Positions 23,760 to 55,600 of a stretch of DNA of 64,000 nt are shown in pieces; the first letter of the stretch is position 1, and each line of letters opens with the position of its first letter. The stretch is taken from contig WPIO01000149.1 of the NCBI GenBank assembly GCA_009760855.2, positions 872,501-936,500 of the forward strand, written 5' to 3'. Origin of the DNA: Cristatella mucedo. Lineage: Eukaryota > Bryozoa > Phylactolaemata > Cristatellidae. Under the pieces are notes generated by a model. That model saw only the letters and a program-made list of their open reading frames with translations, was not told the DNA's origin and made no database searches. Both the position numbers and the translations under genes were made by a program.

Positions 23760-24560
23760 CAAAATTCCGAGCGCATAATGCCGGTCACACAGCAGCACCG
23801 CCAATACTGGTCTGCTCGATCAGAGGTGACCACCACGTGTCACAGACTGGGCACGATCGGTCAAGTACGATTTGAACCTGGTCAGAGCCTCATCCACCAG
23901 ACCAATCGTGGTTCTCAGTCGTTCAAGTAGGATGTCTTGAACAATAGCGTCTAACGCATCTGACAGATTGAGCAGGTCGAGAGCAGCGACAATCTTGGCT
24001 GCTTAAAACGCCGTTGGTGACACGAGGGAGAGCCGTCTGAGTGGAGTGGTATCGCTTGAATTCCAACACACGTTTTTTGGTAATTCTTTCTTTCTGAAGT
24101 GAAAACACGCTACTTGGCGACAATCATTTCGAGAACCTGGGAAGAAAAAAGAGGCAATGAAATACTGGGCGACAATTCGCTAGGACTGCGAAATTCAATA
24201 CAGGCTTCTTAAGTATAGGGCGAGTGTTAGCCAATTTGAAAGCCTTGAACAAGCTCTTAATCCAGTGAAGCCTTAACAATTTGAGCTGTAGCTCGACCAA
24301 GTTTTTCGGCCAGTGAATTTCTTTAGGTTTCAGATTTCGAGCTGTTTTTACCACACTTATGATCACCACTTCATCAAAAGAAACAAGGAAAGATTTTAAG
24401 TAAGGCTACCGATTGCGACACAAAAGCTTCTTCTCTTGGAGAGGGTTTTATGGAGGCACGAAGCAATGCAATTATTTCGACGAAGTTTTAGTTCAAGACA
24501 GCAACTGCAGGCAAACTTCTGAGTGGACACAAAATATTGAAAATATTATTGCGAACCGTA
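23760..24560 (-). pseudogene. LINE-B reverse-transcriptase remnant, antisense
   Basis: On the - strand a frame near 24369-24124 reads KLANTRPILKKPVLN..LANCRPVF, corresponding to the PLLKK..NYRPVS start of a non-LTR RT. It is followed by FKRYHSTQTALPRV (about 24050). In a shifted frame come LLNLSDALDAIVQDILLERL and GLVDEALTRFKSYLTDRAQS (about 23990-23850). The last block closely matches the + strand copy at 48729. Several frameshifts and stops make it a dead copy. Confidence 0.78.
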
Positions 24561-25899
24561 AAATTTCCCCAAGTCGCTAATTTAATTCAAAAGGTTCAGA
24601 GAATTTGAATTTGTAGTCACCATAAGCTCTAGTATTATTTTCGATCAACATTTTAAAGAGACTCTTAGCAATATAACGAGCAATGCAGCTTATTTTCTAT
24701 ATTTAAATTTTACGTTACACTGTCATAATAATTAAGTTGGCAGAAATGGTTTCCGTATTTATGCTGTCTCATCAGCCAAGCTTGATGCTTTAAAAAACGT
24801 TGGACCGAATATTTCAAAGCGCGGCGACAAGGCCACCGTGCCTCGATGTGCTGTGCCCTTCGAAGAAGTACCGGCAAGATTATCGCCGTTCTGAAGAGGC
24901 CAAGGTCAGTGGAAGTCGGAATAGTCGATGGGCGAAGGAAGAGCGATGGGACAACCTGGGCCTATAGTAGCGGCGAGTTACGTAAGAAACGCTCATCTTT
25001 CGTGCTGGGCATTGTTGTGTGACAGTGGCTCTGGCGGTGGCGGCTCTAGTGGGAGTCTCACTGAGACACAGCAGCGGGCGCACGTGCCCAGCCAACTAGA
25101 CTCTACTTTATTACTCCCAACGGGCATATATACGGAAGCCCAGTCAATCGCAGCAAACGACACGAAATATAATCTGCATTAGTGGCCCGAGGCTGCACAG
25201 CTTCAACGGCTTAAAACTATTGGCCACAGGTGAGGCATGTGTATTAGTGTCGGGCGCTCCGCTAATTACAGCAGAGGCCACAGGCGAACACCGCGGCATA
25301 TCAAAATCCGCTCGTTGGAACTGAGCGAAGATCTGCCGAAACGATAGCGCCTGGAGAGATGCCCACTTCGAAAGAGAACTTTCTAGAACCGCGCCACGAC
25401 CTTCGGCCGGTCCGCTCACGTGGTGGAACGTCCACGGTAAATGAGCAACGCTAATCCGTGGACTCGTCTGGCAACGAGGGTGACGCGTCAAAGAGGTCGG
25501 CGTCTTCTTGTCCACGAAGCGTCCGACGTCGGAGAACTTCCGGGCCCGAAAAAGTCCAGCTGATTGCCACGTGGGGGATCTGTCTGTGCGGCGGCGGCGG
25601 CGGTGGTGGGGGGGGGAGCCTCCGAAGGAGCGACGCCGCCGGAAAATCAGCAGTCTCACGCTGCAAGACTCGGGACGCTCGGACACTCAGATGCCGCCCC
25701 GCTGCCGAGGCCGTCGCCGGTTTACTATCGCATGCGCAGTCGGCCTGAAAGGGTAATCGAGCTGCACTGGGAGTCGAGCGGGTCCATCCGATGTGCTTTG
25801 GCCGAGGCGCGTTAAAAGACTCCCGGCATAAGCATTGCTCCGTCTAGCGAGTTGCCTACCGGCAGCTTTGGTTCACTTCAAAATCTGCGAGTTTTGAGG
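24561..25899. other. No recognised gene; CpG-rich block at about 25480-25730
   Basis: The 180-codon frame at 25144-25686 (-) and overlapping + frames lie in GC-rich sequence, are Arg/Pro- or Arg/Gly-rich and show no domain. A sequence close to an NRF1 site (TGCGCATGCG on the - strand, near 25728) and a run of nine or more Gs near 25609 are present. This may be a promoter, but no exon can be tied to it. Confidence 0.4.
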
Positions 25900-26022
25900 T
25901 TATTAGAGCTTTGCTTGGAACCTCGGTCGTGGGCTCGAGCCTCGTGGCATGTGTGAAGCGTCTGAATATAGATTAAGATCTACTAGTGCGCTATACAAAT
26001 AAATAATATTTTTAAGCTAGGG
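25900..26022 (+). repeat. SINE2, 5'-truncated sense copy
   Basis: cctcggtcgtgggctcgagcc is followed by the SINE2 body and tail (gtgaagcgtctgaatatagattaag..gtgcgctatacaaataaataat). Confidence 0.75.
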
Positions 26023-26469
26023 CATACAGCGAGCCGCTGGCGATGAGGAACCTTGATCGTTACATTTCAGATTCAGATTCAAGCGGTTCTTATCAGGTTA
26101 CTGTTGCCTTAGGGGCCCATAAAAATATGTATCCATAACAATGCTTCCCTAAGTTTTAAAATTAGTACCCGTAAACTTCTAAAAAAAATTATACGCGAAA
26201 CATTATACGCTTGACATGGAATCGAGCCTTCCAATATGTCCACCGTGTAACCCTTTTACCTAATATCCCTGGGAAGATGCATTTAATGCTACAAAGACCT
26301 TTCAGTTATACTAAAATATAAATTCGGTAAATATTCAATGCCTTATCAGAAATTGGCCTCGCTACTACTAATAAACTTATATTGGGTAAGGTGGACACAG
26401 CCAGCTATTTGTTTCGATAAAGCCAGGATAAGCGCAGGATGAAAGCGTTCACTGGCACTACTATTTTAA

Positions 26470-26770
26470 TGTAATGTATCTCCGTCTGTTACTCCACAAA
26501 GTCATAAAGACCATGTGGGTATTACACAGGAGAGTTTTTATAGCGCACTCACAGCCTAAGCGGCTTTCGGTACGCATTCGGTAGCCAACAGACTTCGTCT
26601 CAGGCAACAAAGAGAAAGTGGGAAGCCTAGCAGAGTCAGGAGAGCAGTTGAGGTAGTGAGTAGCATAGAAGTAGCAGCTCAGGACCGCTGAAAATGATGT
26701 GCCATAGTCGGCAGCACGAGAGTAGTTGTCGTTGCGTAAGAATTGTGGAAGCGTGACTCGCTGCACAAGT
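26470..26770 (-). pseudogene. LINE-B 3' end, antisense
   Basis: On the - strand, LPQFLRNDNYS, YGTSFSAVLSCYF, THYLNCSPDSA and ESRLGCECAI run to the element's end near atgtatctccgtctgttactcc (+ strand). It is nearly collinear with 33656-33960. Confidence 0.85.
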
Positions 26771-28539
26771 AGCAATTTTCATGCTGAGATAACGTGAAAA
26801 ATGTGTTCCCTCAGCAGCATATAGCAGCATTTACCAGTCCCTCGCACTAAATTGAAATAATTTGGTGATCTTGGCTTCAGCTCTTATTCACTGAAACGGA
26901 GCGTGCTTCCAGCAACGGTCTTTACCTGCAAAGGTTTCAATCGTTTATGTATAGTTGAAGACGAATCTGTTCGGGTCAGATTTCTCTTCACCTTAGTGAA
27001 ATTTTCATTTTTTCCTACTTGTTTATTTGCTTACCTGTTCATGATATAATGTACGTTGAAGGCCAGATTTCTTACTAATCGATTGCCCAATGATCGATTA
27101 TGAGTATAGGTTGTATTCTTTTTCCATTCAGGATGTTGGCCTTAGTAGGATGCTTGCTTGTGGATGATTGTGTAAGCATGATACCGAACATGCCACTAGC
27201 AATCGGCTATTTTTTCCGGCAATTTTTAAAGCGTTAGGATTAATGTTTAATTCTCTAAGGACACATTAATAGCTGCCCATTGTTATTACTATTATTATTA
27301 TTATGTTTAAATAGCAATTCCCTTGTAGCTAGCTCTGTAGTAACCTAAACGAAGGCCGCTTTATTGTTGCAAACCCCCTGCAAGTGATTATTAACTTGCA
27401 TCCAAGTTCTAGTGCCAGACCCTTGCACTCTTACTTGCATCCACGTTAAGCTATCCACTTCCCTAACTGTATGCGAGGCCTCAGGTAAATGTGTTTACAA
27501 AGCCAGTCTGCCTGCATGGATTTGCACAGTCCAATCACAGGGATTATAGTTCATTCAAGAACGAATGTGAGAATCTTGCCCCGCCCCGAAAGTGTCTTGC
27601 TTAAGCGGTCGCATGTCGACAACTCATTTTTACGTCGATTTGATGGCATATCCGTGTTTTTGGTTGCAGCGATGTGAGCCCGGCTTATATAGTATTCATC
27701 CTGCGGACATTTTTGAGCTAGGTGGAATGCAGTTCATTTATCCTCGAGCCCAGATTTGTCAAACGACTGAGTGCAGTTATGACAATGCTACGATTGCTGA
27801 ATCGGCGTGCCTTAAAAAAGAAAGCACATCGAGCACATCCGATTTCGATTCGCTGTTACTTCGATTACTTCGTTGCACTTCTAACGTCTGCCGACGGGCA
27901 TTTGCTTAACCCAACGATCTGCCAGTCTTTATCAGCCTTTATCGTTCGTTATCAGTAGCGCCGACTCGAACGGCGAAACAAGGTGAGATACGAGCACGCT
28001 AAGTGGGAATCCCTCGAGCAAAGGCACCTAGCTCTCCATCGGTTCCTCTCTGTAATGCGTTCGCTGAGCATGCGCTCTAGTGTGAGATCGCTTCAACGAA
28101 TCTCGTGAAACGGGGTGAGAATTAAAATGTTCGCCGCCTGGCTTTGGTCACGTAAAACGCTAGCGCGGCACGGCACGTCGGTGAAGCCAACGACTCAAAA
28201 GGGACGTCGTGAAAAGGATCCGTGACTCCGTGACAGCGATCGCTGTGATTGGTGACGAAGACGAGGCGGCTACAAAAGCTGCTGTAGAGAAGACTTCCGA
28301 AAATAAGCGGCAGACATTTATTTATTAATGCTAGAGCCTGAAAAGGTGGTGAGGCTCAAAGTTGTCACCTATCGTTTTGAACATGGCCATGATTTTGGCG
28401 GGGAGGGGCGGAGTTAAGCCTCGATTAGGAAGGACGTGGCGCAAAGTCTAAAACTTCAAGCAAATTCAAGCAGTACAGACCGATGTTCGCTTGTCTTGCT
28501 CCCGAGGAGGAGAGCTCCGAGGTGCTGCGTGCTAGACGA
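26771..28539. other. No recognised gene; one L2 tail
   Basis: The overlapping frames at 27592-27909 and 27722-27958 (+) match nothing I recognise. A decayed L2 tail lies at about 27225-27305 (aaagcgttaggattaatgtttaattctctaagg to an ATT run). Confidence 0.4.
27225..27305 (+). mobile_element. Bare L2 3' tail, decayed
   Basis: It has the hairpin-type L2 terminus followed by (ATT)n, with no coding sequence. Confidence 0.55.
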
Positions 28540-28720
28540 ACATAGCTGAACTGCTGCACCTCAGCATTGTCAGCCTAATCAGTATGCCCTCTGGTACTTA
28601 CTGGACAATAAATAAGCTGTTCTAAGCTTACTGACCGTTGGCTACAGAAGCTTTTGCTCTGCAGGTCCTAAACTGCTGAACTTACTCGCACAACTCTTGC
28701 GAAACAACATCTAGTCTCTT
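28540..28720 (+). mobile_element. LINE-B 3' coding fragment
   Basis: gctgaactgctgcacc..ggacaataaataagctg..agcttttgctctgcaggtcctaaactgctgaac matches the LINE-B C-terminal coding region at 49556-49700. Confidence 0.7.
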
Positions 28721-29353
28721 GCCGTAACTTTCTGAGTAAGGCTAGGTTTTGCAATGGCCAGTAGGTTTAAATCTGATTAATTTTGGAGAGCTATCAGCAT
28801 AGTGTCGAAGGCGTACCATCCGAAAACCTGCTTTGATATAATAAAAAAGAAAATTCATACCACCATTTGAATGGCCTGCAGCTGGGCGGAATCTTTGGTG
28901 AGCCACACGGCCCTCGCTTCTGTAGTCCTATCTAAAATTGATAGAAAATATCCATTTAAGCAGTAGCATGTGCTTGATCAGCGTTATTATGAGCCGCCAC
29001 ATACTTGATGCGTTATATAGAATTGCTAATTTTTTTTAATCTGGTAGTCTTCATTGTGGAATGGTGGTAGCCACCGCGAGGGGCTCCCCGAATGTGAGAA
29101 AGAGGATCTATAGGCCAATATGTAATGGTCGTGATCGCTTCGACTTCAGCCACCCCTCTTCTACGCTCTGCACAGCCACGCCCGAGTGTTCGCATGTCGT
29201 CAAAGCAGCTTTCCCAGATATCCGCGTGTTGCGTGTGCGAGGCGTTGGCAAATCACAAACAGCCTTAGGCTAAGGGGCCTGATGGCTCCAGTTCATTCGG
29301 TCGGCCTGTTAGCAACGTGTAAGATCGAGGATCGTGAGTGTCTGCCTATCGTC
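28721..29353. other. No recognisable gene
   Basis: Anonymous sequence with short overlapping frames on both strands near 29013-29273. Confidence 0.45.
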
Positions 29354-29890
<537 letters not shown>

Positions 29891-31510
29891 ACGTATTTAA
29901 TGCTCATTTAGTGGCTGGACGGTTGGGTCTACATCTGCTTATACATATTGGGTCGGTTAAACTCCTGGGATTGGCTAACTACAGTGTCTTCGTATACGTT
30001 AGATCGCCGTATTCCAAACGACGCTCAATGCCGGGGTCTGGCGGCCAGAGAGTGGTGGCGGATCGGCAGCTCTGGCTCTCTCCTCATCCACTCACCCAAC
30101 ATCTACTATGCACTCGCGCCCCGACGAAGGGACCTACGGCTGGCAGATAGCGGATGGGGGGCAGTCTCCAAAGGATTACCTTGCTTCATGTCGGCTCGCA
30201 TCGTACACCATCCTAGCGCTCCGAAGGGACAAGACAGAGCTAAGCGCCCTCGAGAAACGGCGACGGGGCGCCCGAAATTGCCAGGCGCTCCAATCCGATT
30301 CTGCGTAGCTAGCTGTTCGAGGCGTTCCCTAGCAACAATCCACTCCGGCCGATCATCTCTCGTCCGAACCGACTGTCGCTGCAGTAATTCCTCCATCCAC
30401 CATCATTCTTCTCATCTTACGACACTGTTCCGTTCGAGCCTGCTAGTTGTTCTCCAGGTGATTCCATGTAGAAATTCCCCGTCTGCTACCTCACAGACCC
30501 CATCGAAGCAGTCTTCCATTTGATTTATCGCTAATGGCCTCCTCTAGCCACTGATTATTGGTCTCGTGGATTATGCCCAGCTTTCGGGGGGGGGGGGAGG
30601 GAGGGCATGTAGTCCACTCGCACACCATTGGTCACCTAGGCTGAGCCAGACGCCTCAGCCGCATGCAGCCTATGCAGCGACCTCTAGCGCCAGGTCTGAA
30701 CAGTTGATCTTGCTTGTCATCCAACTCGGTTGTCTCCATTCTGTGTTTGATACCTCCGAACCCCCTAACTGGTACGGACAGATACTGCTCGTTTGGACAT
30801 TATTGAAACATTAGATATCTTTAGACGACTTGATTTTAAATGCTTAACTGTCTAGCGATTCGTTAATACGAGAGTTTCTCGCTCCCCCTGACCGACTTTG
30901 AGACTGGAACTGTGAAGAGTAGAGGCACCGCGCGAAGGCTCGAGGGTTCGGTCCTCCTCAAGTCAACCCTATCAACGGTATCGCATTTTTGATCTCGCTT
31001 AACGTGGCGTATGTAGCCACGTATAAAACAAAAATATCGATTAGTAATCGAATAGAGTTTTTGCAATGGTTTTGCTCGTACCCAGCGTTTTCGCATTTCA
31101 ATGCTTTTCGGGACTCGAGCTCTCCTTCCCGCTTGTGCAGAGCGCGGAATGATTGGCCTTGTAAAGAAGTGGCCAAGGATACCCAACTAATGGGATACAT
31201 CAGTCCCTTTATTTTAAGGCTCAATGGTCAGTTCTGCAGGGGCTCGTGAGCACGAGCGGCAGCGGTGCGATAAAGAAGACTGATGAACGACGCCCCCACA
31301 GGTGGTACGTGGGCGTATTGCTCGCACGTGACGCAAGTGGGTGAGCGTACGTACTGATGTAGTAGCCGTCGTGAAAGCCGTTCTGGACTAAACCACTCAG
31401 CTGATCGGCTGACTAGGTACGATTTAATTGTGAAGTGCAAGGCAGGTCATCTAACCCTGCCAGCGCTGCAGCGCCCGACTTCATGCTTATGCTTATGGGT
31501 TGGTATGCCA
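29891..31510. other. No recognisable gene
   Basis: The frames at 29948-30523 (+) and 30106-30396 (-) overlap and are unrecognised. A pure run of about 12 Gs is near 30586-30597. Frames at 30863-31249 overlap each other on both strands. Confidence 0.4.
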
Positions 31511-31511
31511 C

Positions 31512-31549
<38 letters not shown>

Positions 31550-31590
31550 CCTCTATCTCTCTCTCTCTCTCTCTCCCTCTCTCTCTCTCC

Positions 31591-31676
<86 letters not shown>

Positions 31677-31707
31677 TCTCTCCCTCATTTCTCTCCCCCC
31701 CCCCCTA
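31511..31707. repeat. (CT)n microsatellite
   Basis: Interrupted CT dinucleotide tract with C-run interruptions, about 400 bp upstream of the CD36-family first coding exon. Confidence 0.97.
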
Positions 31708-32120
31708 ACGCACATCGAAATGACAAAGCGGCGAGGCCACGCCCACAGATCGGCCGGATTCTGCCTGGACTTCGGACTTATCTGTAGACCCCAGGGTCAT
31801 CAAGCAAGTTCAGTCTCGAACAGATGCTATATAAAAATATAGTTATAGATGAGCACTATTACCTGCTGGCATTGATCTCTAATTGCATTAGGGGTACTTA
31901 GCCTGCTAATCATCGCATCTCACGATTTTCGATAGGCGGGGCGCCCCAACATAGAGGGCGGGGTTTCAATCAGTTCGTGTAACTCATGGTTACGGAAGTC
32001 CACCTTGCACTGCAGCCGCTCATTTCGTTTTCTATTGGTGCAAATTCGAGGTCGGCGTGTCTCGTGCTTCCCGTGGCAGAGTTCCTCTGTACTACAGCTT
32101 GGGCTGTGGACTGAGACGCC
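31708..32120 (+). other. Sequence upstream of the CD36-family start codon
   Basis: This 413-base stretch should contain the 5' UTR and possibly the promoter, unless further non-coding exons lie upstream. I see no clear TATA box or other decisive motif. Confidence 0.4.
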
Positions 32121-50628
<18,508 letters not shown>

Positions 50629-50968
50629 GTGAGCCGATCTGGTCGCTGCTCGTCGTGCCGCCTGTCAGCACAAGCCAGCTTTGCTTCGGCAAGCCAGGCA
50701 ATCGATCCCTCGATGGCTGGCTGCTCCGGTGCGAGGTCAGGCGTGAGGGTTCGACAGTTGTGCTTAAGCATCGCCGGCTGTGTGGCCGCAGCTCAACCGA
50801 GCTGCCCTCAGACACGATCGTGGAAGACAGAAAGCAGCTGAGTGGCACCCTCGCCCTACACCACAGCAGGGGGGTGGGGTCAGGCAGAATGGAGGCCCGC
50901 TTGCCCCTCCTCCCCCTCAAGGTTGCGCTTGATGAGCGGCTCCTGTGTCTGCTGCCGTAAAAACCCAG

Positions 50969-51498
50969 GAGCGTTGGAGAGAGATGGTCCCCAGCCCCAG
51001 GCCGGCGGCCATCATTCCTGCTACAACTGCTAATACTACTGACAGGCGCTAACTCCCGGTGGTTCGCGGCGGTGTGTCTTGCCCGTGCTGGGCAGGTATC
51101 ACACGCACGCGCGGGTGGCAGATTAAGGCAAGAGACGTGCAGCGATTATTCGAAAGAAGGCGAGCCAAGATTGCCAACACCTAGAGAGCTTGAGCCGAGC
51201 ATGAGCACGGAAAGCAACGGGACCACTCGGTGTCTTTTCTGTCTGCTACATTTCTTGTAACAACCGACCCCCGAATGTTTCATTCGATGCGGCGGCAGTG
51301 AGCGAACGTAACAGGTGCAAGCAAGGTAACAGAGTTATAATTTACCCCGCACCTGGTGTGAGAAATGGGCAGGGGGAGGGGTAAGTATGAGGGGACAACC
51401 GACCTGGAGTGAGTGACCTTGCTGCTACACAGGAGATGGTCGAGCACAAGCTTGGGCAGCTCTTAGACTTCGTGCCACGCCCAGTTTGTCAGAGTTGA
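50969..51498 (+). other. Region of candidate CD36-family terminal exons
   Basis: Four AG acceptors here open phase-0 tails that end in a stop: 50969-51052 (27 residues, starting ERWREM), 51096-51260 (54 residues, starting VSHARAGG), 51143-51184 (13 residues, starting RLFERRR) and 51433-51498 (21 residues, starting EMVEHKLGQLL). The acceptor at 51095 has the better pyrimidine tract. Family tails are short and poorly conserved, so sequence alone does not decide. Confidence 0.5.
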
Positions 51499-52428
51499 GT
51501 CTTGGTCGAGCCTGTGCCGACTGGCTCGTCGTTCTAGAGCAGCCAGTGTCCTGCAGCTTGTCCAGCTTGGTCGGCTGCCCTGCATTTACATTGCCATCAG
51601 ATATGATACTATGTATGTATTTATAATGCTCTCACTCCCTCCATCTCTTGCTCTCTCTCTCTCTCTTTCTCTATCTCTACATGCACATGTGCCCACACAC
51701 ACACACACGGTGCTCGCCGGCCACTTTCTAAATAACCTATGCTCTTGTGAATTCCCAGCTTCATACAAGCAGACTAGCCTCAAACAAAAGTCAGGGAAGA
51801 CGGGACAACGTTACGACATAGCGATCCAGCATCTAAGAGTCTAGCAGGAGGCTCACTTGACGGCAGAGGCGCTCGCCGGAAGTGGTAGCCAGTGCGAGCT
51901 GTTCGCATGCAATGCTGCTCATCGTCGCTGCATGCCGCCGCCGTGTTCTGCCACATAGGATAATTATTCGGAGATGGGAGACCATTGACCGGCAGGCAAG
52001 GGAAACGACAGCCAGCCGCCGCCGCCAGAGCCTCTGGAGCCACGGAATGAATGCGCTCCGCTCTGCTCCGTGCGGGCTCTCACGAGTGCTGCTGCGAGCC
52101 TGCACCGGCCGGTGCCCATTCCACACTCCCTGGACCGTGCGACAGACGGACGGCTGCTTGGTGCTCTGCGTCGATATGCTGCAGCAGCTTGAGATGCAGC
52201 TTGAGGTGCTAGGCGGCGCGAGCTCCTCGAGGCTGCAGCCGATACGCTGCAGCCTACCAGGCTCACGTCCGCACTCCCGTCTTCGTTACCGACAGCCGGA
52301 GGTTTCTGCAGTGCTGAGTGCCGGCACTGCCGTGCGGTGGGAGCAAACAGACTCTATCGCATCCACTTGACCAAGGCACGCGTCGAGACGCCGCGAAATC
52401 GGTTTCGTCGTCGCAATAGGGAAGGTCA
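51499..52428. other. Interval between the convergent genes
   Basis: It should carry the 3' UTRs of both genes. A short CT/CA run is at about 51646-51706. No clear polyadenylation signal for the - strand gene was seen. Confidence 0.5.
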
Positions 52429-52601
52429 TCAGTCAATAAAGCGAAAGCAGTCGCTGACTATTTTCCAGCTCTTCGTTGAATCGGCTGCCTCAAATGAGGC
52501 AAGAAGGAACGTCTGGAAAAACATCCGCTCTGGATTCCCACGAAACTTAACGTTACCCATAGTGGTAACGGTTATGCACGTCTGACCCTGTGTCACAAAC
52601 T
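52429..52601 (-). CDS. NXT coding exon 4 (terminal)
   Basis: The acceptor cgttgcag and two bases complete a Glu codon. It then reads FVTQGQTCITV, MGNVKFRGN, FFQTFLLASF and WKIVSDCFRFID, followed by two consecutive TGA codons. Spacing to exon 3 matches the family without gaps. Confidence 0.95.
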
Positions 52602-55600
52602 CTGCAACGATCGAGTAACAATTGCCAAGTCGGCGCCCACACACACCAAGTGCTCTGCTCCAAGTGATCCAAGATGCATCAAAGCACACGATTAGCCAGC
52701 GATGCATTCGAAAACACGTGAGCCTACACAGGAAGAGAATGTCGCGCTAGCTGCACTAGAAAGTGGGTGGGGAAAACAACAGGTCAGTCCACGTCCAATT
52801 CAGATCAATGCATGCTGAAGCTGTGGGAACAGGAGCTATGATGATCTGCTTGCTCACTACTGGTATGCTTATCCACTTTCCCAAGACATCGTTGAGTTCC
52901 ACGCTAATCTGCCGTGTACACACGCAAAGCTGATCTGTTGCCCGGACAGTGTTTGCCTAAACCACTGTCAACACCCCATCGGCAAGTCAATGCTGTGGTG
53001 ATTTAAAGCCAACATGCACCGCTTCCAGTCGCCAATCATGACTACCATCTGTTATATTTACGGAAGCACACAAAAACTACGATGACTCTACCCCTATTAA
53101 AATCCTATACTGCATCTTCTCATGTTCTCATAAAAAAAAAATCCTAGCTGATTAAACAGCTTCTTTTTGTATAGCGACAGAAGAGCCTTTACGGCTATCA
53201 CCACCGCTTGCAGTGGCGATAAAGGATCGCCCACCACAGGAATCGAACCCACGACCTCGGGACCGAGGTCGTGAAAGCAACCGCCTTACCTAGTGTGACA
53301 TCACGGCTCACAAGACACCATACAAATGAATAATTATTTTATTATTATAAGTGCGATTGCAGTGGCCGTAGGCTTGCTGCGTGCTACTTTGAGTTTCTCC
53401 CCCTCGTCATGGCCAGCCTTTGACCACCAGATGATAGGCACTCTATTGTACAATGGCGGATTTGCATGGTCAACGTTGTTCATAGGTATCGTATTTTGCA
53501 CGACGCAATGTTAACAACATCTTCCACACTAGGTGACTTTGTTGCATGGACGGCCTGCTTACTTGAAATGCAAAGTAATAATCCAGTGCAAAATCCCCAA
53601 ATCGACCATGCAAATCCATTTGTAACAATGGTTTTTGCTGGATTTTTGGCATTGCGCCTTTTTTGTAGTGTGTCCATTCCCAAACAACCGTTAGAACTCC
53701 ATCATTTTGTGCATAAGTTTTTCTGAAGCAATCGATTGTAAGCCAGCCAAGAGCCCAGCAAAGTCAAGTAAAGTATAAAAAAAAGGGTTGGCTGCAGAAG
53801 AGCCAAGCAGCTTGCACTATGATTGCAGCTATGAACAAAGAATCGCCTGCTGCAGGACTCGAACCCATGACTGGAGTCGTGAAGTGCTAGTACATCATCT
53901 TTAGGCTAACACCCATTGGCGGCACTGACATTGGTGATTTTCATCCACAAGGAGAACATGCACTGCAGGTATTATAGTGCAAGCATGGCCTGTAAAGGTC
54001 GACTTCGGTACAGCTAGGGTCAATACATTTTAGTGAGAAATCAACTGACCAATATAGCAGGTTCTTGCGATTCCCGGGAAGTGTCCAGGTGCTCAGACAA
54101 GAGTCTCTGGATTTACAAAGCTGGAATTACGTATTTGGTTGGGAGCTTAGGGTCAGGGTTCAGCCAGAAGTTTCACTACCTTCCACACTCTTGTGCTTGC
54201 AACACTTAGCTAAGCTACTGTTAGCTAGCTGACTACTACCTGGAGAGCATGCATCGACGGATTGAGCATGCTGTGACACGGCTACTGTGATTGCCAAGTA
54301 TTATCCGGGCGCTTTTAGTCTACAGTCCTGAAGGTGCGCTAAAACAAACGGTATGAGAGGTCGTCAGCCAGCCTAGGCTTTTTTAATCCACAGCAAGGCA
54401 CCAGAGTGCTATGGCAAAGGATCAAGGCAGAGATGACTCAGAAATACCCACACAATTGTAATACAAGCACTCGGCATCTAGCAGCGGGGCAAAACAAGAC
54501 GTGCACACTGTGTGTCGGAACAACTGGAGTTGAGCCCTTCAGCATGCAATCCTTTATTGCATTGCTGTGAAAGCCGATAAGCTTTTTCGGCGGCTACATA
54601 CCCGAGGCTGTTGAAAGCAAACCTGGACTTTTACTTTACCAATCAGCTGCTGTGGTTGCACCAACTCGACTGGAAGGTTTATGATGCTTCTAATGACACG
54701 ATTAGCGCATCAGCTCCAGCATCCGGTTACAAAGTAACATTATTAACAGTTGGTCATTTGTAAAGCATCCTGTGAGAACTAAACCTCTAACCTAGGCGCT
54801 GTACAACTTGCGGCAAGCAAAATATTAATAACAGATGATTATTGGCACGCTTGGCATCAAGCTTAGTCAAACTTACACAGAAGCACATGAGAGGATACTC
54901 GGAGCTACCAGTTATTAGGACCCCTGGCTGGTTTGTAGCGTGCACTGAATCACTCATAAGTAAGCATGCACAGAGCACGTTCGATTAAACCCCGAGACTC
55001 ATTCCTTTCGAGGCACAACAAAAGAGCAAGCACCTTCCTGGACCGCAATGTTCAGGCAGCGCCGTACGGACGGCTTGTAATGGATGCCCTACACTCGACG
55101 AGCGAGCATGAGCCAACGAGGCGCCACCGCCATCATCCCTCCCAGCTCTCGGTGGGCGCTGCGACGGAATGGCTGCTCGCCTCGGGGTGAGAGAGCAGAG
55201 CAGAGAGAGAGAGAGAGCAGAGAGAGAGAGAGAGCAGAGCAGAGCACTGCTGCAGGCTCGATGCTCACCTCGAAGCGGCTGGCAGTCCAGGCTGTCCAGG
55301 TGGGTAGCGCTGCTGGGCAACTCAGCAAAGAACGCCAGGACCCGGTCGCAGCCCTCGCACGCGTTGCCGTTCCATACAAGCTTGGCATTGGCCATGTACA
55401 GCTTCGTGAGCGTCTACAGGCACGCCGACGACGAGCGGTGACGACAGAAGCTTTGTGCCTCGGCCTCGACAAAAAGGGGAACTCGCGCCGCCCCCCACCC
55501 TGCCACACACTGGCAGTGGTGGCCTGCCTGCACACACGCTTTCTATCTGCTGCTATCTGCTCCTAGCCCTAGGGGAGGGGGAGGGTTGGGCAGCGGATCT

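Noticed and set aside
25144-25686. 180-codon - strand frame as a gene
   Set aside because: No recognisable motif, biased composition, overlapping frames on the other strand and no splice partners.
51882-52370. 162-codon + strand frame between the two genes
   Set aside because: Unrecognised, overlaps similar frames on the other strand and lies where the 3' UTRs are expected.
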